The notes under the pieces were generated by a model. The model saw only the letters and a program-made list of their open reading frames with translations, was not told the DNA's origin and searched no databases. Of a stretch of DNA of 64,000 bases, positions 33,635 through 43,524 are shown in pieces. The stretch comes from an uncultured Acidobacteriia bacterium (lineage in GTDB: Bacteria > Acidobacteriota > Terriglobia > Bryobacterales > Bryobacteraceae): contig CAIXXM010000030.1 of NCBI GenBank assembly GCA_903923395.1, positions 1 through 64,000 on the forward strand. Direction: 5' to 3'. Each line of letters starts with the position of its first letter. The stretch's first letter is position 1. A program made the translations under genes and the position numbers.

Positions 33635-36476
33635 TCAAAAGTTCAAACGTAACGCTAGTTGCAGATAGCGCGGATCGCGGGTGGATGTAATTGTTCCCGC
33701 GGCAGCCGTCTGGTTTACGCCTTTGGCGTTGAATTGGATCGCTGTTCCCACACCTGAAAACTGCGTATGGTTGAACGTATTGTAGGCCTCGGCGCGCAGC
33801 TGAAACTTCAATCGTTCTCCCACCGTGAAGTTCTTGAACACTGAAGTATTCCAGTTATTCACACCAGGGCCGCGGATCGCCGTTGCGGGCATGTCCCCGA
33901 TGTTCGCGACCGTTACCGCAGGGCATCCCGCTTTGGTGCAACTTGCCGGATTGATCGGAACGGGCTCTCCGAAGGCTGCAACGTTGTACCAGACATTGAC
34001 ATTCCTCTGATCCGATGGCAGATTTGGATTGCCCACCATGAGCGGCCTCGCTCCGTCGCCACCGCCGGTGAAATTTACCGAAGGCGAAGTACTCATACTG
34101 ATCGCCAGCGGGGCGCCGCTAATGAAAGACGTAATGTCCGAGAGCTGCCAGCCATCAAAGAGCGCTTTGGCGAGTGGATTGGGCAGAACCTTGCTGAGCC
34201 GGGGGATGTCGTAAAGGAAGTGGAAGGTGAAAATGTTCGGGCGGTCGTAACCAGCCAGGCCGTAGTTCCAAACCTTCCGGTCAAGATAACGCGCCACGCC
34301 CCCGGACGTTGTACTGTCACCTTCGGAATAATCCATCGCCTTCGAACGTGTGTAAACCACCCCATATTGAAGACCATTCGCGAACCGGCGGGTGACTTGA
34401 GTCTGCAGGGAATGATAACTGGAGTTACCGTCCCAAATCTGCATCGGAATACTGCCGTAACCCATGTAAGGGCGGAAGTAGTTATCGTTCAACGGTGTAT
34501 TCGTCTGGGGATTTTGATTTTGCGGAAGGAATTCCGCGCCATACGGCACAGTATTCACATCCACCTTTTGGCCGAGATGCCGTCCGAAACTACCCACGTA
34601 CGCGACGCTGACGAGGGTTCGCGTACCGATCTGTCTCTGTATCTCAAAGTTGGCATGGTAAGTGGTGACAATCTTTGCGTGCTGATCAATGTCGCGGGAG
34701 AAACTGCTGGGAGAGAGCAGGCCGGTGGAGTTCGCGGCATTGGCAACTTGTCCGTAATACTGCACCGGTGTATAAATCGCGGGAGGATTAAAGAAGAGAT
34801 TGCCCAGGGTACCTGCATCGGGAATGCCGGCATAGTAAATGCCTCCGCCCAGCCGGACTGCGGTCTTGCCATCGCCGAAGGGATCATAGGCTATCCCGAG
34901 CCGCGGTGCGAAAAGAATACCGTTGCCGTAGTTCGGGAAACCGGGGTCACCGGGTACCGACACGCCGTTGGTCGGATTTCCAGATCCCGGCACGAGCAAC
35001 CCGGCATAGACCGGCAACACGGTCGCTCCAGACAGAGGATTGATCGTTACTTTCGCACCATTCACGACTGCAGGTGTGAACAAAACTGGTGTCTGCGCCG
35101 GATTGAAGAGCGACGGTACGAAGTTCCCGGCATTCTTGTTGTTGGCTTGCATCGGGATGGCATCGGTGAAGCGAAGCCCAAGATCCACGGTCAGGCGCGG
35201 GGAAAGTCTCCAGTGATCCTGTATGTACCATTCAAAGTTCTTTGTAACCGGCGCATAAGTGCGCCTTTTCCGTTGCGTTATAGTCCACGCGAAGCATTTC
35301 CTGCTTGATGGGAGTATCTTCACTTCCCACGATCTGGAAGTTGCAGGAACAGGTGGGATTATTCGATACATTCGGGGCGGGGAAGATGCTCAGGAGCTTC
35401 GAGGAGTTCGGGTCAATCCGGCTGGGTGGAACCGTGTTATTGGCGAACAAGGTGCCTGCGTTCATAGGGTCCTTAATCGTCCGGCTGAAGACGCCCTGGC
35501 GTTCGGCTGCCGTGGGAACCGTGTAACTCCGCAGGGAATTGGGCGTGGTGTTGGGATCATACTCCTGGGAGAAGAAGAAAAACAGCTTCTGCTTGCTCTT
35601 ATTGAAGTGTCCGGGGATATAGACCGGACCGCCAAGGTTCGTGCCTTCTGTGTTGTACCTGTAACGGGGGCGCACCTGGCCATTCTTGTTATTGAAGAAA
35701 TTGTTGGCGTTGAAGTCCTCGTTCCGGCTGTAGTAATACGCACTTCCATGGAACCTCTGCGTACCGCCCTTGGTGACAAGATTGATCACGCCCCCGCCTG
35801 CTGTGCCAAACTCCGCCGTGTAGGAGTTGGCCAGCACCTTTACTTCTTCGATCGCATCCAGATTAATGGGAGATTGCGCGTTGCTGCCCCGCGCTGTGTT
35901 GCCGCCGATGCCATCCACGTTGAGTGCGTTGTAGTTGCTTCGTGTGCCATCCATGGTCGGCGTGCTGAAAGCACCCAGGGTGTCACCGCCAGTGGCGTCA
36001 TTCACCACCCCGGGCATCACCTGCAGCAGCGCCATCACGTCACGCCCGCGGGCGCTCAATTCCATCAACTGTTTGGAATCCAATAAGCTGGAGCGTTCCG
36101 CACTCGCCGTCTGCACCACGGCCAAATCAGCCGTCACCTCAACGGTTTCCGCGTTCGAACCAATTTGCAGGCGGATGTCGCCCGCCGACAGGCTGTCGCT
36201 TGAGTTCAGCAGGAGCCCACGCTTTTCGAATTGCTTGAAGCCAGGCGATTTCACAGTCAGTGTGTAAGTGCCGGGCTGCACATCCACGAACGTGAAGATC
36301 CCGTTCTGCGAGGTGAGGAACGTGCGGATATCCTTTTGGATCTCGTTCTGGATCCGCACCTCCGAGCCGGCAACTACGGCGCCGGCCGGGTCTAGGACGC
36401 GCCCGGTAATGGTGCCGGAGGAACTCTGGGCCCATGCGATGGCGCAGGCAAGAAGCGTGAGAATGAGGGTCTTCAA
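33635..36476 (-). pseudogene. TonB-dependent receptor (Oar-like) with internal deletion and frameshift
   Basis: The N-terminal part runs from TTG at 36476 (AAGGAG 8 bases upstream; signal LKTLILTLLACAIAWAQ) through a carboxypeptidase-regulatory domain (SGTITGRVLDPAGAVVAGSE) and a plug region to a stop at 35232. The C-terminal part, with NFEWYIQDHWRLSPRLTVDL and the barrel ending LQLALRLNF, continues in the next frame to 33635. Between VDYNATEK and NFEWY normal Oar-like receptors carry roughly 190 more residues (family recollection), absent here, so this is deletion plus frameshift rather than a simple sequencing slip. The junction lies in the inverted repeat GGCGCA-TAAG-TGCGCC (35250-35265). 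Confidence 0.85.
35250..35265. repeat. Short inverted repeat at the receptor gene break
   Basis: GGCGCA and TGCGCC (6-base arms, 4-base loop) coincide with the point where the two receptor frames meet. Such a hairpin could have promoted the deletion or be the scar. Confidence 0.45.
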
Positions 36477-36554
36477 CCGGGAACTCCTTCGGGATAACGT
36501 AGTCGTTACAGTCAACGATTAAATCACTCTTCGGGTTCGCCGTAAACAGAATTG

Positions 36555-37643
36555 TTATCCCAAAATAGGTCGTAGTACTTTCTCGAATTCTGCGGCCTGC
36601 CGGAGGAAGCCCAGATCCGTGGGATGCGAACCATCCACTGTGCCTTCATAGTCATCGCCCAACAGGTCATTGCCCTGCAAGTAGGAAATGTTGGGCACCT
36701 TTTCCGTACGCAGCGTTTCGTAAGCTTCCCGCAAAGCGGCATGATTCGCTTCATGACCCTTGCGTGTCCCTTCGAGCAGCCAGGCATTCTGATGAACGCG
36801 GTCTTCCACAAGCACGATGGACGTTGTGGGATGCTTTGCGCAAAGCAGTTTGACGCCGGGCACGGTGCGCTCCCGCGTCTCCTTTGCGCCCATGTTCGGC
36901 AGGCAATCGAGCACGAACACAGCGGGGTCCAGTTCAGCGACAAATTGAAGCACTTCCGGTTCCATCTTGCCGTTGCCGGAGAAGCCCAGGTTGATCACTT
37001 CACGCTGAAACGTGCGGCCAAGCATAGAGACATGCGTCATGCCAGCCCGGGACGCTCCAATGCCATGAGTAATCGACGTGCCATAAAACAAGATGGGTTT
37101 TGACCCCGCAGCACGTGCCGGTGCCGCAGTGATATTGCTGCCCTTCGGTACGCCAATTTGCAGAGACAGCAGATTGTTCCGCAGCGGCAGATAGAGCATG
37201 AATTCGCGCGGTGTCGCAGGAATACCTTTGACGAGGGTATCTGTGTTTTCGAGCCCTGTCGGTTTGCCGATGCCCAGCCAGCGGAATTTGCCGCTGTCAC
37301 TTTTCGCGTATAGATCCAGGCCGCTGGACGCCACGGCGGTAATGTTCGATCCGGCGAGATTCTTCCCTGTGAGGGTCCACTTGGCCTGGATCTCGCCAGC
37401 CGCTGCCACGAACCGGACGACAGCTCCTGCGGAATTCCTGCTGAGATTCCAGACTTCCGGACGCACCACGCCCTCGGCCCGACCGGGCAAACGGTCATAG
37501 GGCGACTTTACGTCTTTGAAACCCAGCCCTTCCACCCTGAGGGTTTTGGCATCATGCCAATCCAGTTCCGGCTCCGGTTTTGCAGGTGCCTGTGCCAGCA
37601 GAGGGGCGGAGGAAAGAGCGGCGAGAAAGTGTCGGCGGTTCAT
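36555..37643 (-). CDS. Exported SGNH/GDSL-type hydrolase
   Basis: 362 residues. MNRRHFLAALSSAPLLAQAP looks like a Tat or Sec signal (RRHF). An N-terminal beta-sandwich (residues 25-180) precedes the hydrolase, where ILFYGTSITHGIGAS carries the nucleophile Ser (GTS in place of GDS), INLGFSGNGKME the Gly/Asn oxyanion positions, and DGSHPTDLGF the Asp and His pair. It likely deacetylates or deacylates a carbohydrate. It lies on the same strand 78 bases upstream of the TonB pseudogene. Confidence 0.86.
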   Translation of the reverse strand: MNRRHFLAALSSAPLLAQAPAKPEPELDWHDAKTLRVEGLGFKDVKSPYDRLPGRAEGVVRPEVWNLSRNSAGAVVRFVAAAGEIQAKWTLTGKNLAGSNITAVASSGLDLYAKSDSGKFRWLGIGKPTGLENTDTLVKGIPATPREFMLYLPLRNNLLSLQIGVPKGSNITAAPARAAGSKPILFYGTSITHGIGASRAGMTHVSMLGRTFQREVINLGFSGNGKMEPEVLQFVAELDPAVFVLDCLPNMGAKETRERTVPGVKLLCAKHPTTSIVLVEDRVHQNAWLLEGTRKGHEANHAALREAYETLRTEKVPNISYLQGNDLLGDDYEGTVDGSHPTDLGFLRQAAEFEKVLRPILG

Positions 37644-37673
37644 AAGAACCCAACAGTCTATCGAAGCCGCAGC

Positions 37674-38474
37674 TCAGGCGAAGGGTTTATCGCGGGAAAG
37701 GATGTGAATCCCCCGCGGCACTTCAAACAAACTGTCCGGCACGGGGGGATTCAGCTTCACATTCTCGGAATACATTTCGAGCAGCTTTTCCGTATCACGT
37801 TCGCGCTGGATGTCATAAGGCCACATCACACCATTGCCGATGTCTCTGTACTTGGTAAAACGGGTGACCTCTTCGCGGCGCTCACGCGTGATCTCGTCCA
37901 CCCGTTCATAGCGCTGTTTGACCGGAAGGCCCGTGCTTGAATGCACGTAGACTGTCACTTTCCGGTTCTCCGCATCGAAGATGTCCAGAATGTCGACAGG
38001 CTGATTCTCGGTCACATCCTGCCCCGCGCCCTCGACCGCAAGACCGGGCTCGTGCTGCCGCTGCCGAAGGATATAAAACACATCGCGCAGAGTGGCTTCA
38101 CGCGACAGTCGCAGACGGTCTTCCCGCAACGGCTTTGCGCCACGGAACGAGATATCGAAAGCATCCTCCAGGGTGAAGAGGACCACATCCTCTTCCTTCT
38201 TACCGTAAACCTGGCGCTGCAGTTGCCCCACTTTGCCCGGACCCTGTGGAGTCACATATCTGGTGTAAGTTTTGGCAATCGCGAGACCCTTTAACTGTTC
38301 CCGGTAGAAAGAATACGCGCGACCGGATTCCACCCGCGATTGCATGTTCTGGAAAGCATTGCCGCCAACAGCTTCCATCAAGTGTGCAAGGATTTTCTTG
38401 CCCCGCTCCGCGCGTGTCTCGCCGCGCAGGGTAACCGAAGCTGCCATTCCCAAAGCAAAGACCCGCCGGTTCAT
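37674..38474 (-). CDS. Exported LolA-like (outer-membrane lipoprotein-sorting fold) protein
   Basis: 266 residues with a short leader (MNRRVFALGMAASVTLRG). The rest has the strand pattern of LolA/LppX-like proteins, for example VTVYVHSSTGLPVKQRYERV and KLNPPVPDSLFEVPRGIHIL, where the LNPPVPDSLF motif is the typical end of such domains. It may carry a hydrophobic ligand. The start overlaps the inactive M16 peptidase gene as ATGA, and that peptidase ends in a similar domain, so this may be a detached paralogue working with it. Confidence 0.72.
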   Translation of the reverse strand: MNRRVFALGMAASVTLRGETRAERGKKILAHLMEAVGGNAFQNMQSRVESGRAYSFYREQLKGLAIAKTYTRYVTPQGPGKVGQLQRQVYGKKEEDVVLFTLEDAFDISFRGAKPLREDRLRLSREATLRDVFYILRQRQHEPGLAVEGAGQDVTENQPVDILDIFDAENRKVTVYVHSSTGLPVKQRYERVDEITRERREEVTRFTKYRDIGNGVMWPYDIQRERDTEKLLEMYSENVKLNPPVPDSLFEVPRGIHILSRDKPFA

Positions 38475-40540
38475 GGACGTTTCGCCAGCTCCTCTGCTTT
38501 CAACCCACCATTCAGTTTGACGGACTGAACCGTCTGCTCGAGATAGGGTTTGCCATTCTGCGTCAACGAAACTTTATACGGCAACTGCACCCCGTTCGTC
38601 TCACGCCAGTCAGAAAATTTCTCTTCGATCTCCATCCCGCTCAATTGATAATTTGCCTGCAGCGGCAAACCATCCTTGCCGAGTAGATAAGTCACGGTCA
38701 GCTTACCGTCCGAAAGAGTCAGCGCTTGATCCTTGGTGGAACTGGGTTTTGCCGCGCCGGGAAGCAGGAACCAGTTTCGGAAGATCTCAAGATCAATCTG
38801 TTGCTTCTGCATCTCCTGCAAAGGGAGAACGCCCTGCGGAGTGGAGAGCCAGCCACCATCCGGACCCGCATAGCTAATGATCTTCCCGAAAGGCAACACG
38901 TTCTCCTGCCGGTAACTCGCCGGCCGTGCCCACATCACCACCTGGCTAGCCTTCAACCCGCCAGCCGACGGAGCTACCTGCATCTCCTGTTTCCACTCTG
39001 CATCCTGCACAGCGGAGAGCTTATCCTTGCCTCCCAGCGCGCGCAACATACGGGCGAGCAGAACTTCACCCTTCGCCAGGCTGGCGGCATCGTTCGCCGG
39101 TGCGGCAGCCTTGGGTTCCGGGATGGAGATATCGAGGTCCGTCACCGGGCGCCCCAGAGCAGAAAGGGGTGCGCCGAATTCCTTTGCATTACCCACTGCG
39201 ACGATGACCAGCTTGTCGGGGTCCACATACTGTTTCGCCACACGCAGAATATCCGCCTGCGTCACTTTCTCGATTGCCCTCTGGTAATCAAAGATGAAGT
39301 TATCGGGATACCCATAGAAGCGGTAAGTCACCAGGCGGTTTAAAGTCTTGGCGGGTGTATCGAAGTTAAATACGAAACTATTGGCCACGGTCTGCCGGGC
39401 GGTCTCCAGTTCCTCAGCGGAAACCATCTCAGTCCGGATCTTGCGGACTTCCTTCTCTGCGGCCTGAATCGCTTCCGTGGTGGTCTTTGATTTTGTACTT
39501 CCGGCGATTTCAAACAGGCCGGGGCTGTCAAAACCCGCACCCCAGTCCGCCGAAATATCATACGCATAGCCAAGCTGCGTACGGACCTTCTGGAACAGCC
39601 TGCTGCGGAAGCCGCCGCCGAGAATATCCGCCATGACTTCGAGCGCCGGGTAATCCTTGTCATTCAACAGGCCGCCCATGGACCCGATCATGAAATTCGT
39701 CTGCGTGACGTCCGTCTTCGAGGCGAAGTACACACCCGGCTTGGGCGTGTTAGCTACTTTCGGGAACGGAGGCACGGGAGGCTTCTGTCCCGTCCAGCTT
39801 GCGAAGAGCTTTTCAAGCGAACTCTTCATGGCCGTGGAATCGAAATCTCCCTGGATGGCAAGGATGATATTCGCGGGGAAGTAATAGCGCTCATAGAAAG
39901 CCACCACATCGGACCGGCTGATGTTATTCAGAGTTTCATACTCCACCTCGCGTCCATAGGGCGTGTCACGGCCGAAAAGAAGGTCCGAGAACTCCCGCTG
40001 CGCAATGCCCTTGGCATCATCATTCCTGCGTGCGATGCCGCTCTTCAACTGGGTCTTGATCAGATCGAGTTTGTCCTGGCGGAATGCGGGTTGCGTGATC
40101 ACGTCATGGAAGACGGCCAAAACCTCATCCTGCCGGTTCTTCAACGTGGAGAATGAGATGGTGCCGTAGCCCTCGCCAATCCGGCTCTCCACCGATGCGG
40201 CGATATTTTCGAGTTGTTCGTCGATCTCATCGCCGGATTTTGACGTGGTGCCGCCCGCGCGCATCGCGTTGCCGGTGACGCTGGCCAGGCCAACCTTGTC
40301 TTTGGGGTCAAAGAGATTTCCAGTCCGGACGAGAGCCAGACCGCTCACCAGAGGCAGTTCGTGGTTCTCCAGTAAGTAAATCTTCATCCCGTTCGGCAGC
40401 GTGGTTTCTTCCACCTTGGGGATTTGAATCTGTTTGAGGGGCGGGAACTTGATCGCCTTCCACGTTGCCGGACGTACCGCAGTCCCTTCTTGCGCAAATC
40501 CCGTAATGGCTGCCAGCAGGAGTGTGATCAGCAAGCGCAT
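38471..40540 (-). CDS. M16 peptidase homologue, catalytically degenerate, with LolA-like C-terminal domain
   Basis: 689 residues with a signal peptide (MRLLITLLLAAITGFAQ). Two M16 lobes fill residues 35-470 (LPNGMKIYLLENHELPLVSG; TGNAMRAGGTTSKSG; the R/Y-type LGYAYDISADWGAGFDSPG in the second lobe). The zinc motif HxxEH is absent: the equivalent stretch is GNAMRAGG. Residues 490-689 form an additional LolA-like domain (LARMLRALGGKDKLSAVQDA to LNGGLKAEELAKRP). Inactive M16B subunits pair with an active subunit, here the next gene upstream, whose stop abuts this start. Confidence 0.85.
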   Translation of the reverse strand: MRLLITLLLAAITGFAQEGTAVRPATWKAIKFPPLKQIQIPKVEETTLPNGMKIYLLENHELPLVSGLALVRTGNLFDPKDKVGLASVTGNAMRAGGTTSKSGDEIDEQLENIAASVESRIGEGYGTISFSTLKNRQDEVLAVFHDVITQPAFRQDKLDLIKTQLKSGIARRNDDAKGIAQREFSDLLFGRDTPYGREVEYETLNNISRSDVVAFYERYYFPANIILAIQGDFDSTAMKSSLEKLFASWTGQKPPVPPFPKVANTPKPGVYFASKTDVTQTNFMIGSMGGLLNDKDYPALEVMADILGGGFRSRLFQKVRTQLGYAYDISADWGAGFDSPGLFEIAGSTKSKTTTEAIQAAEKEVRKIRTEMVSAEELETARQTVANSFVFNFDTPAKTLNRLVTYRFYGYPDNFIFDYQRAIEKVTQADILRVAKQYVDPDKLVIVAVGNAKEFGAPLSALGRPVTDLDISIPEPKAAAPANDAASLAKGEVLLARMLRALGGKDKLSAVQDAEWKQEMQVAPSAGGLKASQVVMWARPASYRQENVLPFGKIISYAGPDGGWLSTPQGVLPLQEMQKQQIDLEIFRNWFLLPGAAKPSSTKDQALTLSDGKLTVTYLLGKDGLPLQANYQLSGMEIEEKFSDWRETNGVQLPYKVSLTQNGKPYLEQTVQSVKLNGGLKAEELAKRP

Positions 40541-42037
40541 TTACTTGTCTCCTTTCGGTTGGACAGTCAGTCCAATGGTCCGGTTCTCCGGCCGCAGATA
40601 CTTCTTCGCGACTCGCTGAACATCTTCCGGCGTGACCCGGTCGATCTCATCGAGGGACGTGAACAGCTTCTTCCAGTCGCCATAAGCCGCTGAGTACTGG
40701 GTTAATAACTGTGCGAGGCCGGAATTGCTGTCCAACTGCTTGATCAGACCGGTACGGATCTTGGTCTTGATGCGTGCCAGCGCGGCCTCATCGAGCTTCG
40801 AATCCTGCACCTTTTGAATCACGGCATCGAGCGCTGTCTGGCATTCTTCCAGGGTGTGGCCCGCATTGGGAACCAGAATGAACAGGAACAAGCCCGGGTA
40901 TTTTCCTCCGGGGAATGTAGCGTCGGCCTCAGCGGCAAGGGCGATCTTTTTATCCCGCACCAAATCTTTGTAGAGAAGGCTGGTGCGTCCGCTGGAGAGC
41001 GCGGAGGAAAGGACATCGAGAACCGGGTCATCGGGGTCGTATTGATCGGGACGGTGGTAGGCGATGAATTCCATCGGCTGCGCCGGGGAAATCACTTCCA
41101 CCCGCCGCGCGCCCTCCTGCGCAGGTTCCACCGTGACAACAGGCGGGGGCAGGGGACGCTTGGGCAGAGCAGCAAAGTACTTCCCGGCCAGGCGCTTCAT
41201 CTCTGCGGGATTCACGTCGCCAACAATGGCAATCGTCATGTTTGCCGGCACATAGTAGGTCTTGTAAAACTTCTCCGCATCCGCCACGCGCAGGTTTTCG
41301 ATGTCACTCGCCCAGCCCCCCGGGCCATTCCGGTAAGGATGCGCCGTAATCGCTACCGCCTGCAAGGCCTCAATCAACTTGCCCTGCGGATCAGATTCCA
41401 CGCGCATGCGGCGCTCTTCGCGGACCACGTCACGTTCCTTGTAGAACTCGCGGTAGACGGGTCGCAGGAAGCGGCCGCTTTCGAGATAGAACCAGAGTTC
41501 GACGCGGTTGGAGGGGAAATTGTAGAAGTAATCCGTGGAGTCTTCCCCCGTCCCCGCATTCATTCCGACGCCGCCATTGGACTCAATGATGCGGTCGTAG
41601 AGATTCGGTACAACGAAGGAATCCGCCTTTTCAATAGCTTCCCCCAGTTTGGCTTCCAGTGCCTTCAGCTTTTCTGGATCCGTCTTCGGGCCCTTGTTCT
41701 TTTCCGCTTCGATCGCATCGTAGACGGTCTCCACTTGCGCCAGGGCTGCCTTTTCCGCGTGCCAGTTGGTGGACCCTTCGGTCTCCGTGCCCTTAAACGC
41801 CATGTGCTCGAACATATGCGCAATGCCGGTCTTGCCCTTGGGGTCATCCACGGACCCCGCATTGACATAGGTGTGGAAGCTGACGACCGGGGCGTTGTGA
41901 CGCTCAAGGATGATGAAATGAAGTCCGTTGGCCAGGGTGAACTCGGTCACCCGTTTCTTGAAGTCTTCCAGGTTCTGGGCTGCGGCGAGTGCGGGCAGCG
42001 CAAGGAGGATGGGGAGTGTGCTGCTTTTGAGTCTCAC
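40541..42037 (-). CDS. M16 family zinc peptidase, active subunit
   Basis: 498 residues from GTG at 42037 (signal VRLKSSTLPILLALPALAAAQ; the longer frame adds non-signal residues). The inverted zinc motif is GIAHMFEHMAFKGT (HxxEH), followed about 80 residues later by the third ligand region. The C-terminal lobe has the substrate-holding R/Y region. It probably degrades peptides in the periplasm as a heterodimer with the degenerate subunit encoded directly downstream (0 bases between stop and start). Confidence 0.9.
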   Translation of the reverse strand: MRLKSSTLPILLALPALAAAQNLEDFKKRVTEFTLANGLHFIILERHNAPVVSFHTYVNAGSVDDPKGKTGIAHMFEHMAFKGTETEGSTNWHAEKAALAQVETVYDAIEAEKNKGPKTDPEKLKALEAKLGEAIEKADSFVVPNLYDRIIESNGGVGMNAGTGEDSTDYFYNFPSNRVELWFYLESGRFLRPVYREFYKERDVVREERRMRVESDPQGKLIEALQAVAITAHPYRNGPGGWASDIENLRVADAEKFYKTYYVPANMTIAIVGDVNPAEMKRLAGKYFAALPKRPLPPPVVTVEPAQEGARRVEVISPAQPMEFIAYHRPDQYDPDDPVLDVLSSALSSGRTSLLYKDLVRDKKIALAAEADATFPGGKYPGLFLFILVPNAGHTLEECQTALDAVIQKVQDSKLDEAALARIKTKIRTGLIKQLDSNSGLAQLLTQYSAAYGDWKKLFTSLDEIDRVTPEDVQRVAKKYLRPENRTIGLTVQPKGDK

Positions 42038-42133
42038 GGTTCTGCGTTTATTGTGCCAAACCGTGGGACGGAGGAACAGGGAATTGGTTTCGTATCCCGT
42101 TGGCATCCATGCCGCCGGGATGTGAGGTCCACC

Positions 42134-42670
42134 CTAGGAGGGACGGCTGCGGCTCTCGAGTTCAGTCACCCGTTCTTCGACCATACGGATCCGTTCTTCC
42201 ATACCGGTCACGGCGAACTGACCGTTCCGATAGCGGACTTCCGCCGTCTTGGCCCATTTCCAGAATTCACTCAGGAGACGGGTTTCGATGACTTCGGTAT
42301 GCTCCCGCGAACGTGCTTCAGATTCAGCGATCTGAGTGCTCAGCGCCGCTTTCACGGCGTCGATGCGGTCGTGCAAGCTGGCTTCTACGGCGTCGATCCG
42401 GCCATGCAAGCTGGCTTCTACAGCGCCGATCCGGCCATGCAAGCTGGCTTCTACGGCGTCGATTCTGTTCTGTAAGCCTCCAATCCGGCCATGCAAGCTG
42501 GCCTCTACTGCGTCAATCTGGCCATGCAAGCCTGCGATCCGGCCATCGAGGCCTCCAATCCGGCCATGCAAGTCGCCTTGTACTGCGGTGATGTGCTGGA
42601 AAAGTTGGGTGCCCTGGTGTATCAGGCGCGTTTCCATACCTTCCATATACGATCTAAGTTCTTGGTCCAT
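42134..42670 (-). CDS. Coiled-coil protein with hendecad repeats
   Basis: 178 residues from ATG at 42670. Residues 33-115 repeat units of 11 (DAVEASLHGRI) and 7 (GGLQNRI), giving hydrophobic positions every 3-4 residues, a long right-handed or mixed coiled coil. A later segment, LLSEFWKWAKTAEVRYRNGQ, interrupts it, and a second coil (MEERIRMVEERVTELESR) ends it. It has no signal peptide. The function is unknown; the shape resembles small structural or phage-tether-type coils. It lies 96 bases upstream of the M16 gene on the same strand and diverges from the DciA-like gene. Confidence 0.7.
   Translation of the reverse strand: MDQELRSYMEGMETRLIHQGTQLFQHITAVQGDLHGRIGGLDGRIAGLHGQIDAVEASLHGRIGGLQNRIDAVEASLHGRIGAVEASLHGRIDAVEASLHDRIDAVKAALSTQIAESEARSREHTEVIETRLLSEFWKWAKTAEVRYRNGQFAVTGMEERIRMVEERVTELESRSRPS
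42348..42577. repeat. 33-base tandem repeats coding for the hendecad coil
   Basis: Units such as GCTTCTACGGCGTCGATCCG followed by GCCATGCAAGCTG recur at 33-base spacing, with 21-base (7-codon) insertions between some. Near-identity of adjacent units suggests recent slippage or unequal crossing-over, and the number of units may vary between strains. Confidence 0.8.
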
Positions 42671-42783
42671 TTGGCCTCTTAACCGGCATTTTACTACTTT
42701 TCGAGCCCCTTGACCGGGTACTTTGCACCCGCCAGAACTCCCGTCTTTTGCTATCATCGAACTCGTCCCCCAACCGGAAGACT

Positions 42784-43197
42784 ATGGATCAGGCCAGCCG
42801 CGTCATGTCCCGCATTGCGGGCAAAAATACCGACGTTTTCGATGCCAGCCCCCTGGTTTGCAGCAGCTGGAAAAAGGCGGTCGGACCAAAGCTTGCCCAG
42901 AAAACCCGCGCGCAGAAGTTGGTGCGCAAGAAACTGGTCATCGAGGTTCAGGACGAAGTCTGGCAATATCAGCTCAGCACTCTCAGCGGTTACATCTTGC
43001 GGAACCTCGCCCGCGCCATTGGACCCGGTATCGTAGAAGAGTTGGAATTTCGCGTGCTGCCACTTCGGATTGAGGCACAGCGGGAGAAGGAACGTGCCAT
43101 GCCGCTCTTCGATGGTCTGCCCGATGACGCAGAGTCCATTGTGGACCCCATGATGCGCCGCATCTACCGCAATGCCCGCCGCCGCGAAACAGCCTAG
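42784..43197 (+). CDS. DUF721 / DciA family protein (replicative helicase loader-like)
   Basis: 137 residues from ATG at 42784 (the open frame extends 12 codons upstream). The DUF721 core is visible: SSWKKAVGPKLAQKTRAQKL followed by VRKKLVIEVQDEVWQYQLST and LSGYILRNLARAIG (W-x4-VG and LxIxVxSxxWaxeL patterns). DciA helps load the DnaB helicase at origins in bacteria lacking DnaC. The C-terminal part is charged and low in complexity. It precedes gatC by 21 bases, probably in one operon. Confidence 0.85.
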   Translation: MDQASRVMSRIAGKNTDVFDASPLVCSSWKKAVGPKLAQKTRAQKLVRKKLVIEVQDEVWQYQLSTLSGYILRNLARAIGPGIVEELEFRVLPLRIEAQREKERAMPLFDGLPDDAESIVDPMMRRIYRNARRRETA

Positions 43198-43218
43198 CGC
43201 CACGGAAAGGAACGGGAT

Positions 43219-43521
43219 TTGAAACTGACGGAGAAGGAAGTTCGACACGTCGCGAACCTCGCGAATCTGAACCTGACAGAAGAGGAGGTCGCCAAAATGC
43301 TGGTCGATCTCGATGGCATCCTGGAGCATATGGACCGTCTGAAGGAAATCAACACAGACGGCGTTGCCCCGATGTCACAGGTTCTCTTTGACGCGGGGGA
43401 CACGGCGTCACTCCGGGCCGATGTCCCCATGCCCTCTCTGCCGAACGCGGACGCACTTTTGAACGCTCCTCAACCCGGGCAGGGCTATTTCAAAGTCCCG
43501 AAAGTGATTGAGAGGAGCTAA
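43219..43521 (+). CDS. gatC: Asp-tRNA(Asn)/Glu-tRNA(Gln) amidotransferase subunit C
   Basis: 100 residues from TTG at 43219 with a purine-rich site (GGAAAGGAACGGGA) before it. LTEKEVRHVANLANLNLTEE is the conserved GatC N-terminus, and DGVAPMSQVLFD is the GatC belt (P-x-SQ-V). It stabilises the GatA-GatB interface. gatA follows 3 bases downstream. gatB is not in this window. Confidence 0.95.
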   Translation: MKLTEKEVRHVANLANLNLTEEEVAKMLVDLDGILEHMDRLKEINTDGVAPMSQVLFDAGDTASLRADVPMPSLPNADALLNAPQPGQGYFKVPKVIERS

Positions 43522-43524
43522 GCG

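Noticed and set aside
40814-42475. A 553-codon plus-strand frame opposite the active M16 gene and the coiled-coil repeats
   Set aside because: Antisense shadow; the composition is Arg/His rich and the end is the repeat read backwards.
42348-42577. CRISPR-like spacing of 33-base units
   Set aside because: Units are contiguous, in frame with a coiled-coil gene and have no distinct spacers or cas genes.
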